In this document: in pieces, positions 1-12,700 of the stretch
How the letters are laid out: each line of letters starts with the position of its first letter
How positions within the stretch are numbered: position 1 is the first letter of the stretch
From: Coriobacteriaceae bacterium
GTDB lineage: Bacteria > Actinomycetota > Coriobacteriia > Coriobacteriales > UMGS124
Assembly: GCA_019421015.1 (NCBI GenBank)
Contig: JAHZGC010000010.1
Coordinates: 1 to 64,000, forward strand
DNA length: 64,000 bases
Reading direction: 5' to 3'
Translations under genes and position numbers: made by a program
Notes under the pieces: generated by a model
Databases searched by the model: none
Seen by the model: only the letters and a program-made list of their open reading frames with translations
What the model was told of the DNA's origin: nothing

Positions 1-1
1 C

Positions 2-328
2 GCCGTTGTCGCACAGCTGGGCGGCAAGGTCGAAAAGGTGGCCATCGACAAGGTTCGCGGCCCCATGTTCTATGCAACCTTCAGCAACCGGGGCGCCACC
101 GAGACCGTGAAGATCGATGCACGGCCAAGCGACGCCATCGCCATAGCCGTGAGGCTCAAGGTGCCGATATACATCAACGAGAGCGTGATGGCGTCGGCGT
201 CGTTCCCCACCTGGGTAAACATCGCCCAGGAACAGCAGAAGGCCGAGATGGAGGAGTTTCACAGCTTTGTGGAGAACCTCTCCCCCGAGGACTTTGCAGC
301 GGTGGACCGAGGAACAGGCGGAGACTAA
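2..328 (+). CDS. Bifunctional nuclease domain (BFN/DUF151) protein, 3' part
   Basis: The gene is cut by the left edge; codons read in frame from base 2 to the TAA at 326-328, giving the last 108 residues. The segment with FYATFSNRG, then KIDARPSDAIAIAVRLKVPI, is the conserved second half of the BFN/DUF151 domain, in which the ARPSDAIALA-type motif is the most conserved part. The remaining C-terminal tail is acidic and helical (EQQKAEMEEFHSFVENL), as in actinobacterial members. Members of the family have been described as nucleases or stress-related proteins, but the role in this organism is unknown. The true start lies outside the window. Confidence 0.85.
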   Translation, partial: AVVAQLGGKVEKVAIDKVRGPMFYATFSNRGATETVKIDARPSDAIAIAVRLKVPIYINESVMASASFPTWVNIAQEQQKAEMEEFHSFVENLSPEDFAAVDRGTGGD

Positions 329-368
329 AGGCAGGCTGCAGACGAAACCCGGCCGGCCGGTGTGCGGC

Positions 369-590
369 GGACGAGATTGCCACTTTGCGACATGGCTTGG
401 GGCCATGTTGGACGAGATGGGAACTTTGCGACACGGTTTAGTCGGAACAACGGGGCGAGGTCACCTTCGACGGGGGTTATACCTGCAGCGATACTGATCG
501 TTCTTCAGGTATTACTCCAAAAGCAAGTCGCAAAGTCCGGCTCTCGTCCATTGTGGCCCCATTAAAAATCGCAAAGTCCTGATTTCGTCC
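369..590. repeat. Mirror pair of 41-bp-spaced repeats (REP/MITE-like)
   Basis: In the 383-bp gap after the BFN gene a 23-bp motif, GGACGAGA-N6-ACTTTGCGAC, occurs at 369-391 and 410-432, exactly 41 bp apart. The same motif in reverse orientation occurs at 527-549 and 568-590, again 41 bp apart. The 17-18-bp spacers in both arms share TGGGGCCA. The element is therefore an inverted repeat whose arms are each a tandem pair, about 94 bp apart. I see no open frame of significance inside. Function and family are unknown; a REP-like or MITE-like element is possible. Confidence 0.75.
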
Positions 591-619
591 ATCGCTCTCC
601 GGGAGGGTGCCACAAACGA

Positions 620-659
620 GTCGCCCCGATGCCAAGCGGTTGCCTGACACCGGGGCGAC
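620..659 (-). terminator. Possible terminator of the giant adhesin gene
   Basis: GTCGCCCCG (620-628) pairs with CGGGGCGAC (651-659) about 50 bp beyond the adhesin stop codon on the minus strand. The T-run on that strand is poor (TCGTTTG), so this may be a weak or factor-assisted terminator. Confidence 0.45.
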
Positions 660-711
660 GCCTTACCTCCTACGGCTGGCCACCCTCACCTGAGCGGCGA
701 CCGGCCGAATC

Positions 712-3700
712 CTAACGCCGCTCACTTCCTTGGTCGCGGCGGTTCTTGTGTACGAGCAGCGCGCCCGCGCCGGCCAAGGCGGCACCCAATAGGCCGACGG
801 CGGCCGGGACGCTACCGGCCGGCGTCTCGTCGGCCGTCTTGGGAACCGCCGGCTGGTTGCCACCGGGTTGGTTTCCACCGGGCTGGTTGCCACCGCCGTC
901 GGGCGTCGTGGGCGCGGGGTCTTCGCTCGGGCCCTGCTGGGGGATGAAGACGTTCCTGAAGCGCGCATTGCCGCCGGGGTAGGTCACCTCGGCCCGGAGC
1001 TGCCCCACACCGTCGTCGGTCACCTCCACGTGGGCGGCAAAGGTGCGCCCGTCGTACTCCATGCCCGGCTCGGTGCCGGCGACCTCGCTTATCTCGAAGT
1101 CGTAGGAGCCCGGCTCGGTCAGCTCAAACTCCTCGAAGTAGACGAGCCCCTCGCCGTCGTTGACGCCGGTGGTCACGAGCGCCCCGCTGCCGGGGTCGCT
1201 CACCCGGAACGAGAACTCACCGGCAACCAGGTCTCGACCGGTCAAAGTCTTGTCGGCAACCAGGGCAACGGTCGCCGGGTCGGCCTCGTAGGCATTCTTG
1301 AAGACCACGCCGCCCTCGGGGTAGGACACCTCGCAGGACAGGGTGCCGTCGCCGGCGTCAGTCACCGTCACATGCACGTCAAAGCGGGCAGAGTCATAGG
1401 AAACGCCCGTGTTAGAGGTCGTGGCCGTCTCGACCACCGTAAGGTCGTACTCGCCAGGCCGCGCGAAGTACACGTTGCCGAGCCCGAACGTCGCCGCCTC
1501 GCCGTCCTTAAGCGCGGGGGACTGACCGCCGGCCACCAGGGCCTCGCCGCTGTAGACCGCAAAGCTGAACTCGCCATCAACTCCGTCGCGGCCGCTCAGG
1601 ATCTTGCCCACCTCGAGCGAGGCCATGCCCTCCTTCTCGACGGCATAGCGGTTGGCGAAGGCCGGGGGTGCCATCAGGACCGTGCCGTCGGCCCCCAGGT
1701 ACTCCACCGCTGCCACCAACGTGCCGTCACCAAGGTCGGTCACCGTCACGCGAACTGCGGCATGCTGCCCGTCGTAGGTCACGCCGGCCAGCGTCTGGCC
1801 GCCACGCACCTCTTCAATTGTAAAGCTGTACACGCCGGCCCTGCCAAACCACAGCGGCACGAACTCCACCGCGGCCGCCTGGCTCTCGGCCGCGCCCTGG
1901 GACATACCGGTGGAGACGACCGCCCCGTTGCCGTCGCGCACTACAAAGCCAAACTCCTCATCGCTCGCGTCACGGCCGGCGAGCGTCTTGCTCGCCTCCA
2001 GAGCGACCGAGACGGGCTCGGTAGGCGCATAGGTGTTGCGGAACACCACGTCTCCCAGGCTCGTGACCCGATGCTGGTCATCGCCGTTGATGTACCAGAT
2101 TTCCTTAACGTCGGCGCTCAAAGCACCGTCTGCCTCGCTCACCTCGATGCACAGCCTGTAGGTTGCCGTGCCGTAGGTCACGCCGCGATAGGTCCACGAC
2201 CCGTCGTCGTTGTGGGTCGCACCGTCGGGCACGACCTCGCGAATCGTGTACCAGTGCTCGCCCAGGTCGCTGGAGACGGAATCGGTCTCGGCGGGAGCGC
2301 CGGGCTGTTCGGCCAAGGCGGAGTCGGCAGGGGCCTCGGGCTGCACCGTTGCCATGGGATCGGTTATAGCTTCGGCACCCACCTCCTCGTCGGCGTTTGC
2401 ATTGCCGTCAAGCACCGACGCCGGGCCCTCGAACACCTGGATCTCGGCAGACTCGTCGGTGGCATAGGCAACCGTAGCTCCGAGCAGGTCAGAAGCCAGA
2501 TGGGCCTCGCCGCCCTCCCCGGAGGTCTCAGCCTGGGACTCGTCCAAAACCTCGGGCGTCAAAGATTCATCGGACGTCGCCGGCCCCTCAGGCGTCACAA
2601 CATCCGCAGAACCCTCGGTATTGGCGGAATCCGCAGGAACATCGGGTGCCGCAGGGTTCTCCTCGTTTGTGTTGTCGACAGGCTCATCGGGCAGCTCGGG
2701 CTCCTCGGGAGAAGGCTGCTCAGAAGGATCTTCGGGTGCAGGCACCTCGGGAGCAACCGGCTCCTGGGGCTGCTCGGGTTCGCCCGTCTGGCCGGGTTCC
2801 TCAGGCTCGGCTCCGTTCACGTCGGTCGGCTCGTCGCCCTCAGACGGGGCCTCGGGCTTCTCAGACACGCGGTACTCGTAGTGCAGGTCGCCAAAGATCA
2901 CGTTGCCCTCGGCATCGTTGCGCCCGTACTGCACCACACCGGTGGCGTCGTCGATCAACTCGAACTGGAACTCGCGGTCGCCCGGAGCCCCGCCGTTGAC
3001 AAGCTTGCCCACCCCGTCGATCGAGACGTATAGGTCCTCGGTGTCGTAGACGTTATGGAACACCGGGTATGCGCCGTCGCCCAGCGGCACCGAGGCACCG
3101 TCGGCGCTGACCAGGTAGTAGCTGGGAGCAATCGCATAGGTGCCGTCCCCGGCGTCGGTCACCACGAGCTGGAGACGGTAGACCGAGCCGTCGTAAATCA
3201 CACCGCCGGCGGGCACACCCTGGCGATCCTCCACGATCTCGTACCAGAACTCACCCACAGAGTCGACAGGGATGGACTCGAACGTCACCAGCCCGTTGGC
3301 CCCGGAGGTACCGGTGGCCACAGGCTTCTTGTTCGGGTCGCCCTGGCGATAGATCGCATAGCCAAACGTCAGGTCGTCGAGGTTGGTCTCGGCGAGGGCG
3401 TCGGTGACCTTGGAAATGCCCACAGGGGTGAACTTGCCGTCGTCGACGCTGTAGTGGTTCACGAACTCGGGGGTCGAGTCCAGGGAGTTGCCCTCGGCGT
3501 CAAAGTAAGAGACCGAGGCGTTCAGTTCGCCCAGACCGTCGTCGGTCACCGTGACGACCACCCGGTAGGTTCGCCCGTCGTAGGAATCGACGCCGGGCAC
3601 GCGGCCCTCGCCGGGGTTCACCTCGCACATCACGTAGGAGAAGTCCTTGGAACGCGTGCCGTCCTCGTGCTGCACGGCGTCGACCATGGAGGCAGCGTCG

Positions 3701-6700
3701 TAGGGGATGGGGGTGAACGTCACCGCGCCGTGGGAGGCGTTGTCGTCGCCCTTCTGGGCCGCCGCGTTGGAGCCTGCGGATACCTGGTTACCATCCGCGT
3801 CCTCGACCACAAAGCTAAAGCTGCGCTCTGCCAGGTCGCGGCCCACCAGGGTCTTGGTGGCAGACAGCACCACCGGGTCGCTTATCTTGTTGGGCGTGTA
3901 GGTGTTCACGAACTGTAGGCCGGTCTGCTCACCCGCGAGCGTCTCGACTGCGTTGCCGGCAGAGTTCACGGCGCTCACCGTGCTCGTAAGCATGCCCTTA
4001 CCGTTGTCTGTCAGGGTTACCGTGAGCTTGTAGGACTCAGAACTGTACGCCACATTCTGACGCTTGTTGCCGTCAGCCGGCACGACCTCACGCAGCTGGT
4101 ACTCGAAGGTCGCGGTACGAACGCCCTGGGCGTCGGGGGCCGCACCGGCAAGGTCGGCCATCGTAAGGGTGGGTAGGTCGAACCCAAAGCCACCGTTAGC
4201 GTCGTTGGTCGCTACGGCCTCGCCCACAATGCCGTAGCCGGAGAGCGCGAAGCTAAACTCGTGCTCTTGCAAGGTACGGCCCTCGAGGACCTTACGGCCG
4301 TCGACATGCGGGGTGGTCCTGACGTCGGAGGCATAGATGTTCTTGAAGGCAAAGCCGCCCTCGGGAACACCCTGGACCTCGGCCATGAGCTTACCCTTGC
4401 CGTCGTCGGTCACCACGACCTTGACGTCGTAGGTATGTTTGTCATATGTCACGCCGGGCACTGCATTCACCGAACCGAGCAGCATCTCGACCTCGCGCAC
4501 CGTGAACAGATAGGTGCCGGTCGTACTAAAGCTGACGTCACCAAAGTGCCAGGAGCCATCGGCATTGTTGCGCGCCAGCATCGAGGTAGCACCGGGCACG
4601 CCGCCCAGCACCACCGACCCGTTGGCGATGGCATCGGCCGTGGCCTTGTCACCTGCGGCAGCTGTCAGTTCGAAGGCGAACTCACCCGCAACCTGGTTGC
4701 GGCCCTCGAGCACCTTGGTGCCCGTGAGCTGAACGGCGCCTTCGACCGTCACGCCTTCGGCATGGTACTCGTTCACGAACTCGGCCTTCGCGCCGTCTTT
4801 AGTCACAGTGCCCTCGGCGCTACCGCCGTCCGCAGGAGCAACCTGCGAGAAGCCCGCGGGCAGCTCAATCTCGCGCACTGCAAACGAAGTGCCCTCGGGC
4901 AGGCCACTAACCACGGCAATCTGACCGGCAGAGAGGGTCAGCGGGTAACCCTGCTGCTCGACATCAAACACCAGCTGGCCGTTCTGGTCGTTGATCTGAT
5001 AATCATAGGTGCCCGTCAGAGGTACCTTGGCCTCCGAAGCATCGGTGAGTGTCAGCACGAACTTAAACGTCGCAGCAGGCGCGCTATCCGTCGGAACCTG
5101 TTTGGAGATACTCAGGGTACCGGTTCCCACCTCTTTCTTCACGGTGTTGGTCTTGTAGCTCGGACCGTTCTCACCCACCTGGATCGTAGCCTGGTTCTCC
5201 ACCGTGGCCCCGACCGCAGCTTCAGTCACACGCACCTTGAAGCTCACGAAACCACTGGCGCTGGGATCCACATCGGCGATGGCCCAGGCAAGGTTCCCGT
5301 TTTCATCGGGTTCAACCTCAAAATCGGCAGAGACGAACTCCGTCCCGCTGGGCACATGGTCGTAGACATATACCGTGGCCACATCGGGGGAACCATTCAT
5401 ATAGGTAATGGTATAGGTCAACTCATCGCCGACCCGTATGCCGTCCCCGGTCGAAGGCGTCGATACTTCCTTCTTGGGCATCACGGTCGTCACCGGGTTG
5501 GTGTTCTGACTCGACTCGTTGTCGCCCACCTTAACAGTCACGGTGGCCGTGTTCTCGATGGACTCGTACTGAACGGCGGACTCATCCACCTTCACTTTGA
5601 AGCTCACCGAACCGGAGTCCCCTGGCTCTCGCTCTCCCAAATTCCACGTCAGTGTGCGGCTGCTCTCATCGTAGCTGGCACCGGCCGGAATCTCCACCAG
5701 CGTGGTTCCGCCAGGAACGCGGTCAGTTACCACAACGGTAGCCTTCACACCCCAACCACTAGCATCGGTCTGGTCGTTGACCCAGTTGACGGTATAGGTT
5801 AGAACATCGCCCACGCCAGCCATAGAACCATCGGCGTCGGTCACATCGTCAGCTTCATTGGACGTCTCGGCCTCTTTGGTGTTCTTCCGCTCCTTATATA
5901 TGTTCTCGAACGACACCACAGAAGTCTCGGCCCCGATAGTACCCGTAGACTGGCCCGATACCGCGCCGGCAGAGAAGTCCATCGGCATCCCGGCTTCTTC
6001 CACCGTATAGATGGCACCCACAGGCAGGCCCTCAATAACCGCAGTCTCGTTGGCACACAACTCGAGCTCGTAAACACCGCTGGTGCCCACAAGGTCATAA
6101 CGTTGATCCCCCACCAGGTAGTGGTAGGTCCCGACAAGCGCGTTGCCAGCATGATCCGTAAGTTTCACGTGGAACTTAAAGGGAACGTTGGGCACGCCCT
6201 GATCCCCAACCGGCTGGTCGGGGTCGACCGTCACAGTCTTGCTCACCTGCAGGCTGCCGCCATCCACATGGACATCGGTAGGATTGGTCTTGAAGGTATG
6301 TTTATTGTTGCCAACGCGGATATCGGCCGTGTTGGGCACAGTCCCGACCACTACAGCCTCTTCGGTAACCTCAACCGCAAATGTGACTGCAATTTTTTGG
6401 CCAGCATCCAGGGTCTTGGACACAATCAGCCCAGTTACCTGGCCCTCGCCATTTCGGTCCAATTCATCTTTCGACAAATCCTGGGGACTGCCCTCCCCGA
6501 TCTGAACCTTACCGCTGCCCTCAACGTAGCGTGTGCCAGTGGGAATCTCATCCCTCACATAGACATCCGCAGCAGCACCGGTGTAGTTGGTGTAATCGAT
6601 GGTATAGGTGAGCTTATCACCCACACGAACGACACCATCCGCCACAGACTCGTTGCCGAAGGTCACGGTTTTACCGGGAACCGAAGTCTCCACTTTGAGC

Positions 6701-9700
6701 GTGGTATCAGGATTGCGATCGCCAACCTTAACTTGGGCCTCGTTCTCGACCTTGCCGGTTGTAGCAGCACTGGTAACACGCACCGTGAACCATACGCTGC
6801 CGACACCCTCCGCAGGGTGCTCGCCCAGATTCCACTCCAACTTGGTGCCAGCCCCCGTCCCGTCCGCAGGATTGCGCACGCAATCCCCCGAGGTCTCGAC
6901 CAGCTCGGTGCCTTCGGGAACTTGGTCGGTCACCACAATGGTGGCCGGCACACCGCGACCCCTCTCATCGACAGCCGTATTCGACCAGTCAATGGTGTAC
7001 TTGATGGTATCGCCCACACTGGCCGTGGAACCACTAGGGTCAATCACCTCTTCATTATCAGAAGCAATGGTCTGGGCACTCTTCTTCTGGTCGGTCGCGC
7101 GGTATGTATTGGTGAAGACCACGGGATCGGAACCAATCCGTACCGAACCAGCCGCTTCTCCCGTTACCGACTCCTGTGCGAAACCCTGGGGAAGCTCAAC
7201 CTCTTCCACCTTGTAGGAGGCACCCAGCGGCAACCCCGTGATGGTAGCCGCCTCGTTCGCTCGAAGCTCTAGTCGATATACACCCGCAACGACGTTGCCG
7301 TCCGCATCTTTCTTTTGTTCGAGCAGCTGTTCGGTACCCGTCTGTTCTGCCGTGCCCACCGCGTAACGGTATGCCCCAGAAAGAGGCTGGTCACCCATTG
7401 TGAGTGTAATGTCAAAGCAGAACGGAACATTTTGTAGGGCCTCGGGTACTGTGACATTTTGGGCGATCTTCTTGGAGACTACCAGCTCGCCGCCCACTTC
7501 TGTATTGGTAGTGTTCGACGTGTACTCGTTGTCTCCAATCGTCACCGTCGCATGGTTCTGCACCGTAGTCCCGACCGCGCCCTCACCGATAGTTACCTGG
7601 AACGATACCGTGCGGCTCTCACCCGCAGGAACGTCCGTAAACGTCCAGGTGAGAGTCCTACCATTAACACTCGGCACAACACTCGCGCTGCCTTCAACGT
7701 ACGCGGTGTGCTCGGGAATCACATCGGTTATGGTCAGTTGCGGAGCAACGGTATCCCGATCGTTATGCGCGCTAACGGTATAGGTAATCGTATCGCCCAC
7801 TTTGGGGCCCGTACCCTCGGGAGCATTCGTTTCGGCCGTCTTGACCGGCACATAGCTGGTCGTGCTCACCTCAACGCCATTCACCGTTGCCACATTGGTG
7901 ATTTCCCCAGTACCACCTTCAGCGTTGATAGCGTCGAATCCTACGACCTCAACGACGAAACGAACTTCACCGCGCTCGCCAGGTCGCACATCGAAGTCCC
8001 AAACCAGGCCTGCAACGCGATCGCCTTCTTTTTGCTCGTTAGGCCTGTGACTTCCCTCCACATAGCGCAGGTATTTAACGCCAGCAGGCAGCGCATCCTC
8101 GATATGCACGTGATTGCTCTCGCCGGCAGCCCAGTCGATGACATAGGTCAGCTCATCACCCACGTTCACGTTCTTACCGTCAACGCTCGCACCGTTCTTC
8201 TGGGCATCTTTGGCATTGTCGGGTGCCACAGGCAGAGTGCGGGGATTCGTCTTATGGCTGTTGACATTAGCAACATTGGTCACAGAGCCCAACGATTCGC
8301 GAGTAACCTTCGCGCTGAAACGAATGATCACATCGGTGTTGGCAGGCAGATCCGTAAGCGTCCAGTCCAACGTATCACGGCTGTCAACCTTGCTCAAGCT
8401 CGGCTCCGCAATTTGATCCGCAGGCACACCCTCCATCGTAGTGCTACCTGTTTGGTATGCGAGGCCTTCGGGAAGTTGGTCGTGCACCTTAGCTTCGAAT
8501 GCGGTGTTACCGGGGTCGGTCTTAAACGCTATCTCAAAGTTCAAGGTATCGCCCACCTGAAGCGTGGTGGGGTCACCACCCTGCACGACACCGGTTTTGG
8601 ACGGTACGTTGTTAGAGACCGAAACCTGTTTGGGGGAATTATTACCAATCTTGATATCAGCGGTGTTCGAAATTGAACCCGTTGAAGCCGCGCCATCGAG
8701 TACCGTCACCTCAAACGAGACGGTGCCAGTGGCCCCAGGATTGACATTCAGCATCTCCCATGTGATGCGCGTATTTCCATCTTCGTCTGTGGAGAGCTTG
8801 CCTCCCTCGCTGAGACTACCCTCAACCAGCGCGGTACCTTCAGGTACTTTATCAGTGACTACAACAGTGGCCACTGCTGGCTCGCCCGTCGTGGGATTCA
8901 CGGCATCGTTGAACCAAGTGATGGTATAGGTCAACTTCTCGCCAACGCCCACCAGCTTGCCGTTGACGTCGGCACCTCCCGAAGTGACGGTCTTCTGGTC
9001 AAGTTTCTCATACGTGTTGGTAAAAGTGGCGTCGCTGATTGCATTAATAGGAGCAGCCCCAATGGAAGTGGTGAGTTGTCCAGTGCCTGGGTCTTCCACT
9101 ACGACGATGTACTCACGCTTTGCACGATCATACTTTATGAAGTTATCCTGCTCCGGCACCTCCTCAGAAAGGGCAACCTTATAGGTTCCCGCCTTGGTGA
9201 ACGTGATGTTGCCAAAGCTCACGGGTGCCGACTCGGTGCCATCCGCATTCTTGGTCACAGCACCATTGGCGGCCGTCGTTCGCTCTGTCAAGAAGCCCTC
9301 AGAGCTGTGGTCGGGGTCAGTATTGACAACCTCGAGTTTGAAGGAGAACTCGCCGGCCACAAGATCTTGGCTGCGGTCGCCTGTAAGAACCTTGGTAGCG
9401 CCAACGGGTATGGCTTTGGAGGCAGGACTATACACATTCACGAAGGGGAAGTCGTTGGTTTTGATGTCCCCGTTATACACTTCCGCTACCGCGTTGAGTG
9501 TGCCATCGGTCTTGCCCGTGACTTTTACGGTGATTGAATAGGCTCCGTTCTCGGGAGTCTTCACTGTTAGGCCAGAACCCGAAGAAGGCTCTATCTCCTG
9601 GAGTGTGTAGTGGAGCGTCCAGACCACAGTTTGGCCATCTTCGCCCAACGCGGCCTCAGCAAAGCCGTTGGTATAGGCTTTAATCAAATCAGCAATACGG

Positions 9701-12700
9701 TACGTAAACTGATACGAACCATCTTCCGACTTGTCAAACACTACGTTGGGTTTACCATCCTCAACATCCAAAACCGGCCCGCGGGTATCTGCAACTTGTT
9801 CCTGAGCATCATTATCTGCAACTATCTTAAACTCAAATTCTCCAGCCTTCACGTCTCGACCCTCAAGGGTCTTGGTTACATTAATCGCAGCAGATGACGT
9901 ATCCGTAGGGCTGTCTTTCCAGTTGGCCACGAACTCCAAATCACCTACGGTACCCTTATCAACCTTTAATTCGGTGTATATGTCAGGCTTCGTGATTTCC
10001 GTATCGGTTGTTTTATTGCCCAGTGTCCAGCCATCAAACACGTATACCTTGTTTGTCTCATTATCAACCGCAAAAGTTGGGTTCTTTATGCTGATGGGTT
10101 CATCTTGGACCGTATACTGAGTCGGATTTTTACCGTCTGCACTCGCAACTGGAGTGTTTGCCGCAGCAGTAATAAGCTCAAGCGCCTCTTCAGCTCCATT
10201 CGGAGCACCTATTGCATTCGTATAAGTAATGGTATACGAAATCGGCTGCACCAGATAGGTAATGGTCCCTGGAATGTCATCTCCCCTCAAAGTTGCAGTT
10301 TCTCGTGTCTCTCCCGTTTCATCAATCCATTTTAGATTGTTAACGTTAGTCACTTCTGAATACGAGATGTTACCCTGTCCGTCCATCTCTTTATTAACAA
10401 ACCTATACCCCTTATTAGTCAGCTCTGTGACTATAGCAGACTGAGGCGTGACCACAGTTTGATCCACATTTACAGTTAATGTTTTAACCAAATGCGGCTC
10501 GCTGCTTGTCTCTGTACCGGCTTCCACGAAATTCACTATGTGCTGACCAGAGATGATTGGGTCATAGTAGAAGATTACGTTGTAAGTGTTATCAGGCTGA
10601 TTCATCGTTAGAATCTCATTTGTCGCCCGTGGCACATAACCATTCTCTGCTTTTGCCGAGAAGTTCAGTGACGAATCGGCAATAAACATTTGATTCTGAT
10701 GCTCAACCTTCCCTAAAACATAATAAGTTTTTCCTCCTTCTACAATAATGTTACCATCTTCAATTTGAATGATGGGTTTATTCTTATCCGCTTCGAGGGG
10801 ATTATCCGTTACATAGTAGATTGTATAATTAAACGTCTCCGTACTGACGGTTGACCATTTAGCAGCAACATGTTTGTTTCCTGCAATAATTTGATCGAAG
10901 TTAAACTCCGTCTCGGGCTGCGTAATATTCCCGTTTTCATCTGCTACGTACCAACCATCTAACGTGTAATTGTCTCGGAGGGGACGCGGGATAACGCCAC
11001 TTGCAGAATAACGCGTGTTGGCGGAAATCTCCTCTTCAATATTCGCACCAACGCCGTTGACTGCGCCACCATTTAGATGGAAGGTCACCGTATAAGTGGG
11101 GGCATCCCAAATCGCATAAAGCCGTAAGTTGCCCTCAATGGCGAAAGCCTCTCCGACCTGAGCCTCGACTTCGGCATTCTCATCAACCACCCACTGCATA
11201 TTCACACCGGCCGGGCCAAGGCCCCAGCCCTCGAACTTCCATACGGCCGTACCATTTTCTGATCGGTCGGGGCAGACGGAAACTTCGTCAGCAGTCGTCC
11301 AGCCATACTTATCGTTCGTGTTCTTATCCTGATAGTCCAGCTTGAAGCCGTACTTCTCCTCCGTTACCAATGCGCCGTAGGGCAGGGTAACAGTGCCTAA
11401 GGTGTATCCGGGGTGCTCCGCGTTCCCCTGATTGGTGGGAACCATATAGGTAATGGTATACCGGTATCTATCGTAGTAAAAATAGAGATCATAGGGGTTA
11501 TTCTCACTGCCAATTGGGTTTGCGACATAACCTGAACCAGATGCCACCCAGCACGCACCGTCGGTGTCTACATACTGTGTGCTATGGCTCGGAACATCGC
11601 TCACCCTCCTCAAATGCAGACGAGCACTGGGATTCTGATTTGTGATGTTGGCACGGGAGACAATATCAACCCGACGGGCCACGGCATAATACTTTGTCTC
11701 ACCATCCTCCTTGGTATTCTGACGCACCACATAATAGGTGCCGTCAGGATCATCATAGGCAATCTGTCCTTCATTGTAAGATACGCGCATCAAATCGCTA
11801 AACTCATATTTGGCGATGGTGGCGTTGTCTATAGGCACCAGAATCAAGAAGTTATTCTCGTTAGTGGTGTCGCTGTTGTAAATGCTGATACGCTTCATAC
11901 CGGTAACGTCCAGTTCCGGCACTTCGAGACAGTGGTTGTAGCGATAGTAACTAGTTCCGTTATCGTTCCAATAGGCGACCAGATGATGCGTGGTGTTGGT
12001 ATTCTTCGGATCCGCAATAATTTCAGCACCCATGGCACCATAGACGCCCATGATGGTTGGTTCGCCCGCGTGAGAGGAATTACTGTTCGGCAGAGCATCG
12101 TCACGGTATTTGCCCGCAGTGGTACTCCAGGAAATCATCTGAGCGTCGGCCCTATCATTCGTAGAGTTCGAACGCCTGCCATGAACAACTTCATCCGTTC
12201 GGGCAACCGGCCAAACGTCATTCAAGTTCGCGCCGTACTTGGCTGTAATAGTAATTGTCTCAGGAACAATAGTATTCGCGGAAATTGCATTCTGTCCTAT
12301 CGGCTGCTGCCAGAAATTCTTATCTTTTTCCGCAATGTTCGACCCTCCTGTAAAATTAAAATTGAAAGTTCCATCGTTATTAAGGCAATTACTGTCATAG
12401 CTGTAGCCCTTGGTATTCAATGCCACGCAGTTTTCCTGGTTATTTACAGTACCATAATAATGAAACTGTAGGGTATAGATATTTCGGGTGAAATAGACAT
12501 AGACCATGGTCTTACCATCGGCAGATGCCGTGGTAGCTTTGTAATTGATTTCACCATCTTCTTCATGCACAATCTCAAAAGCAGCTTGTGTATAAAAATT
12601 TGCCACATCGATACCGCTAGACTGACCCATAACCCTTTGAAACTCGGCCTCTATTTGGTTCTGGATTGAAGTCAATAGCGCTTTACTCGTTCCAGTCCCA

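Noticed and set aside
871..905. CRISPR-like short repeats
   Set aside because: The short tandem repeats are GGNQP codons in the adhesin cell-wall linker; there are no spacers and no cas genes in the window.
868..3033. Very long open frame antisense to the adhesin
   Set aside because: It is a by-product of high-GC codon bias on the opposite strand of a well-supported domain protein; its residue content (His/Val/Gly/Arg-rich) lacks any motif.
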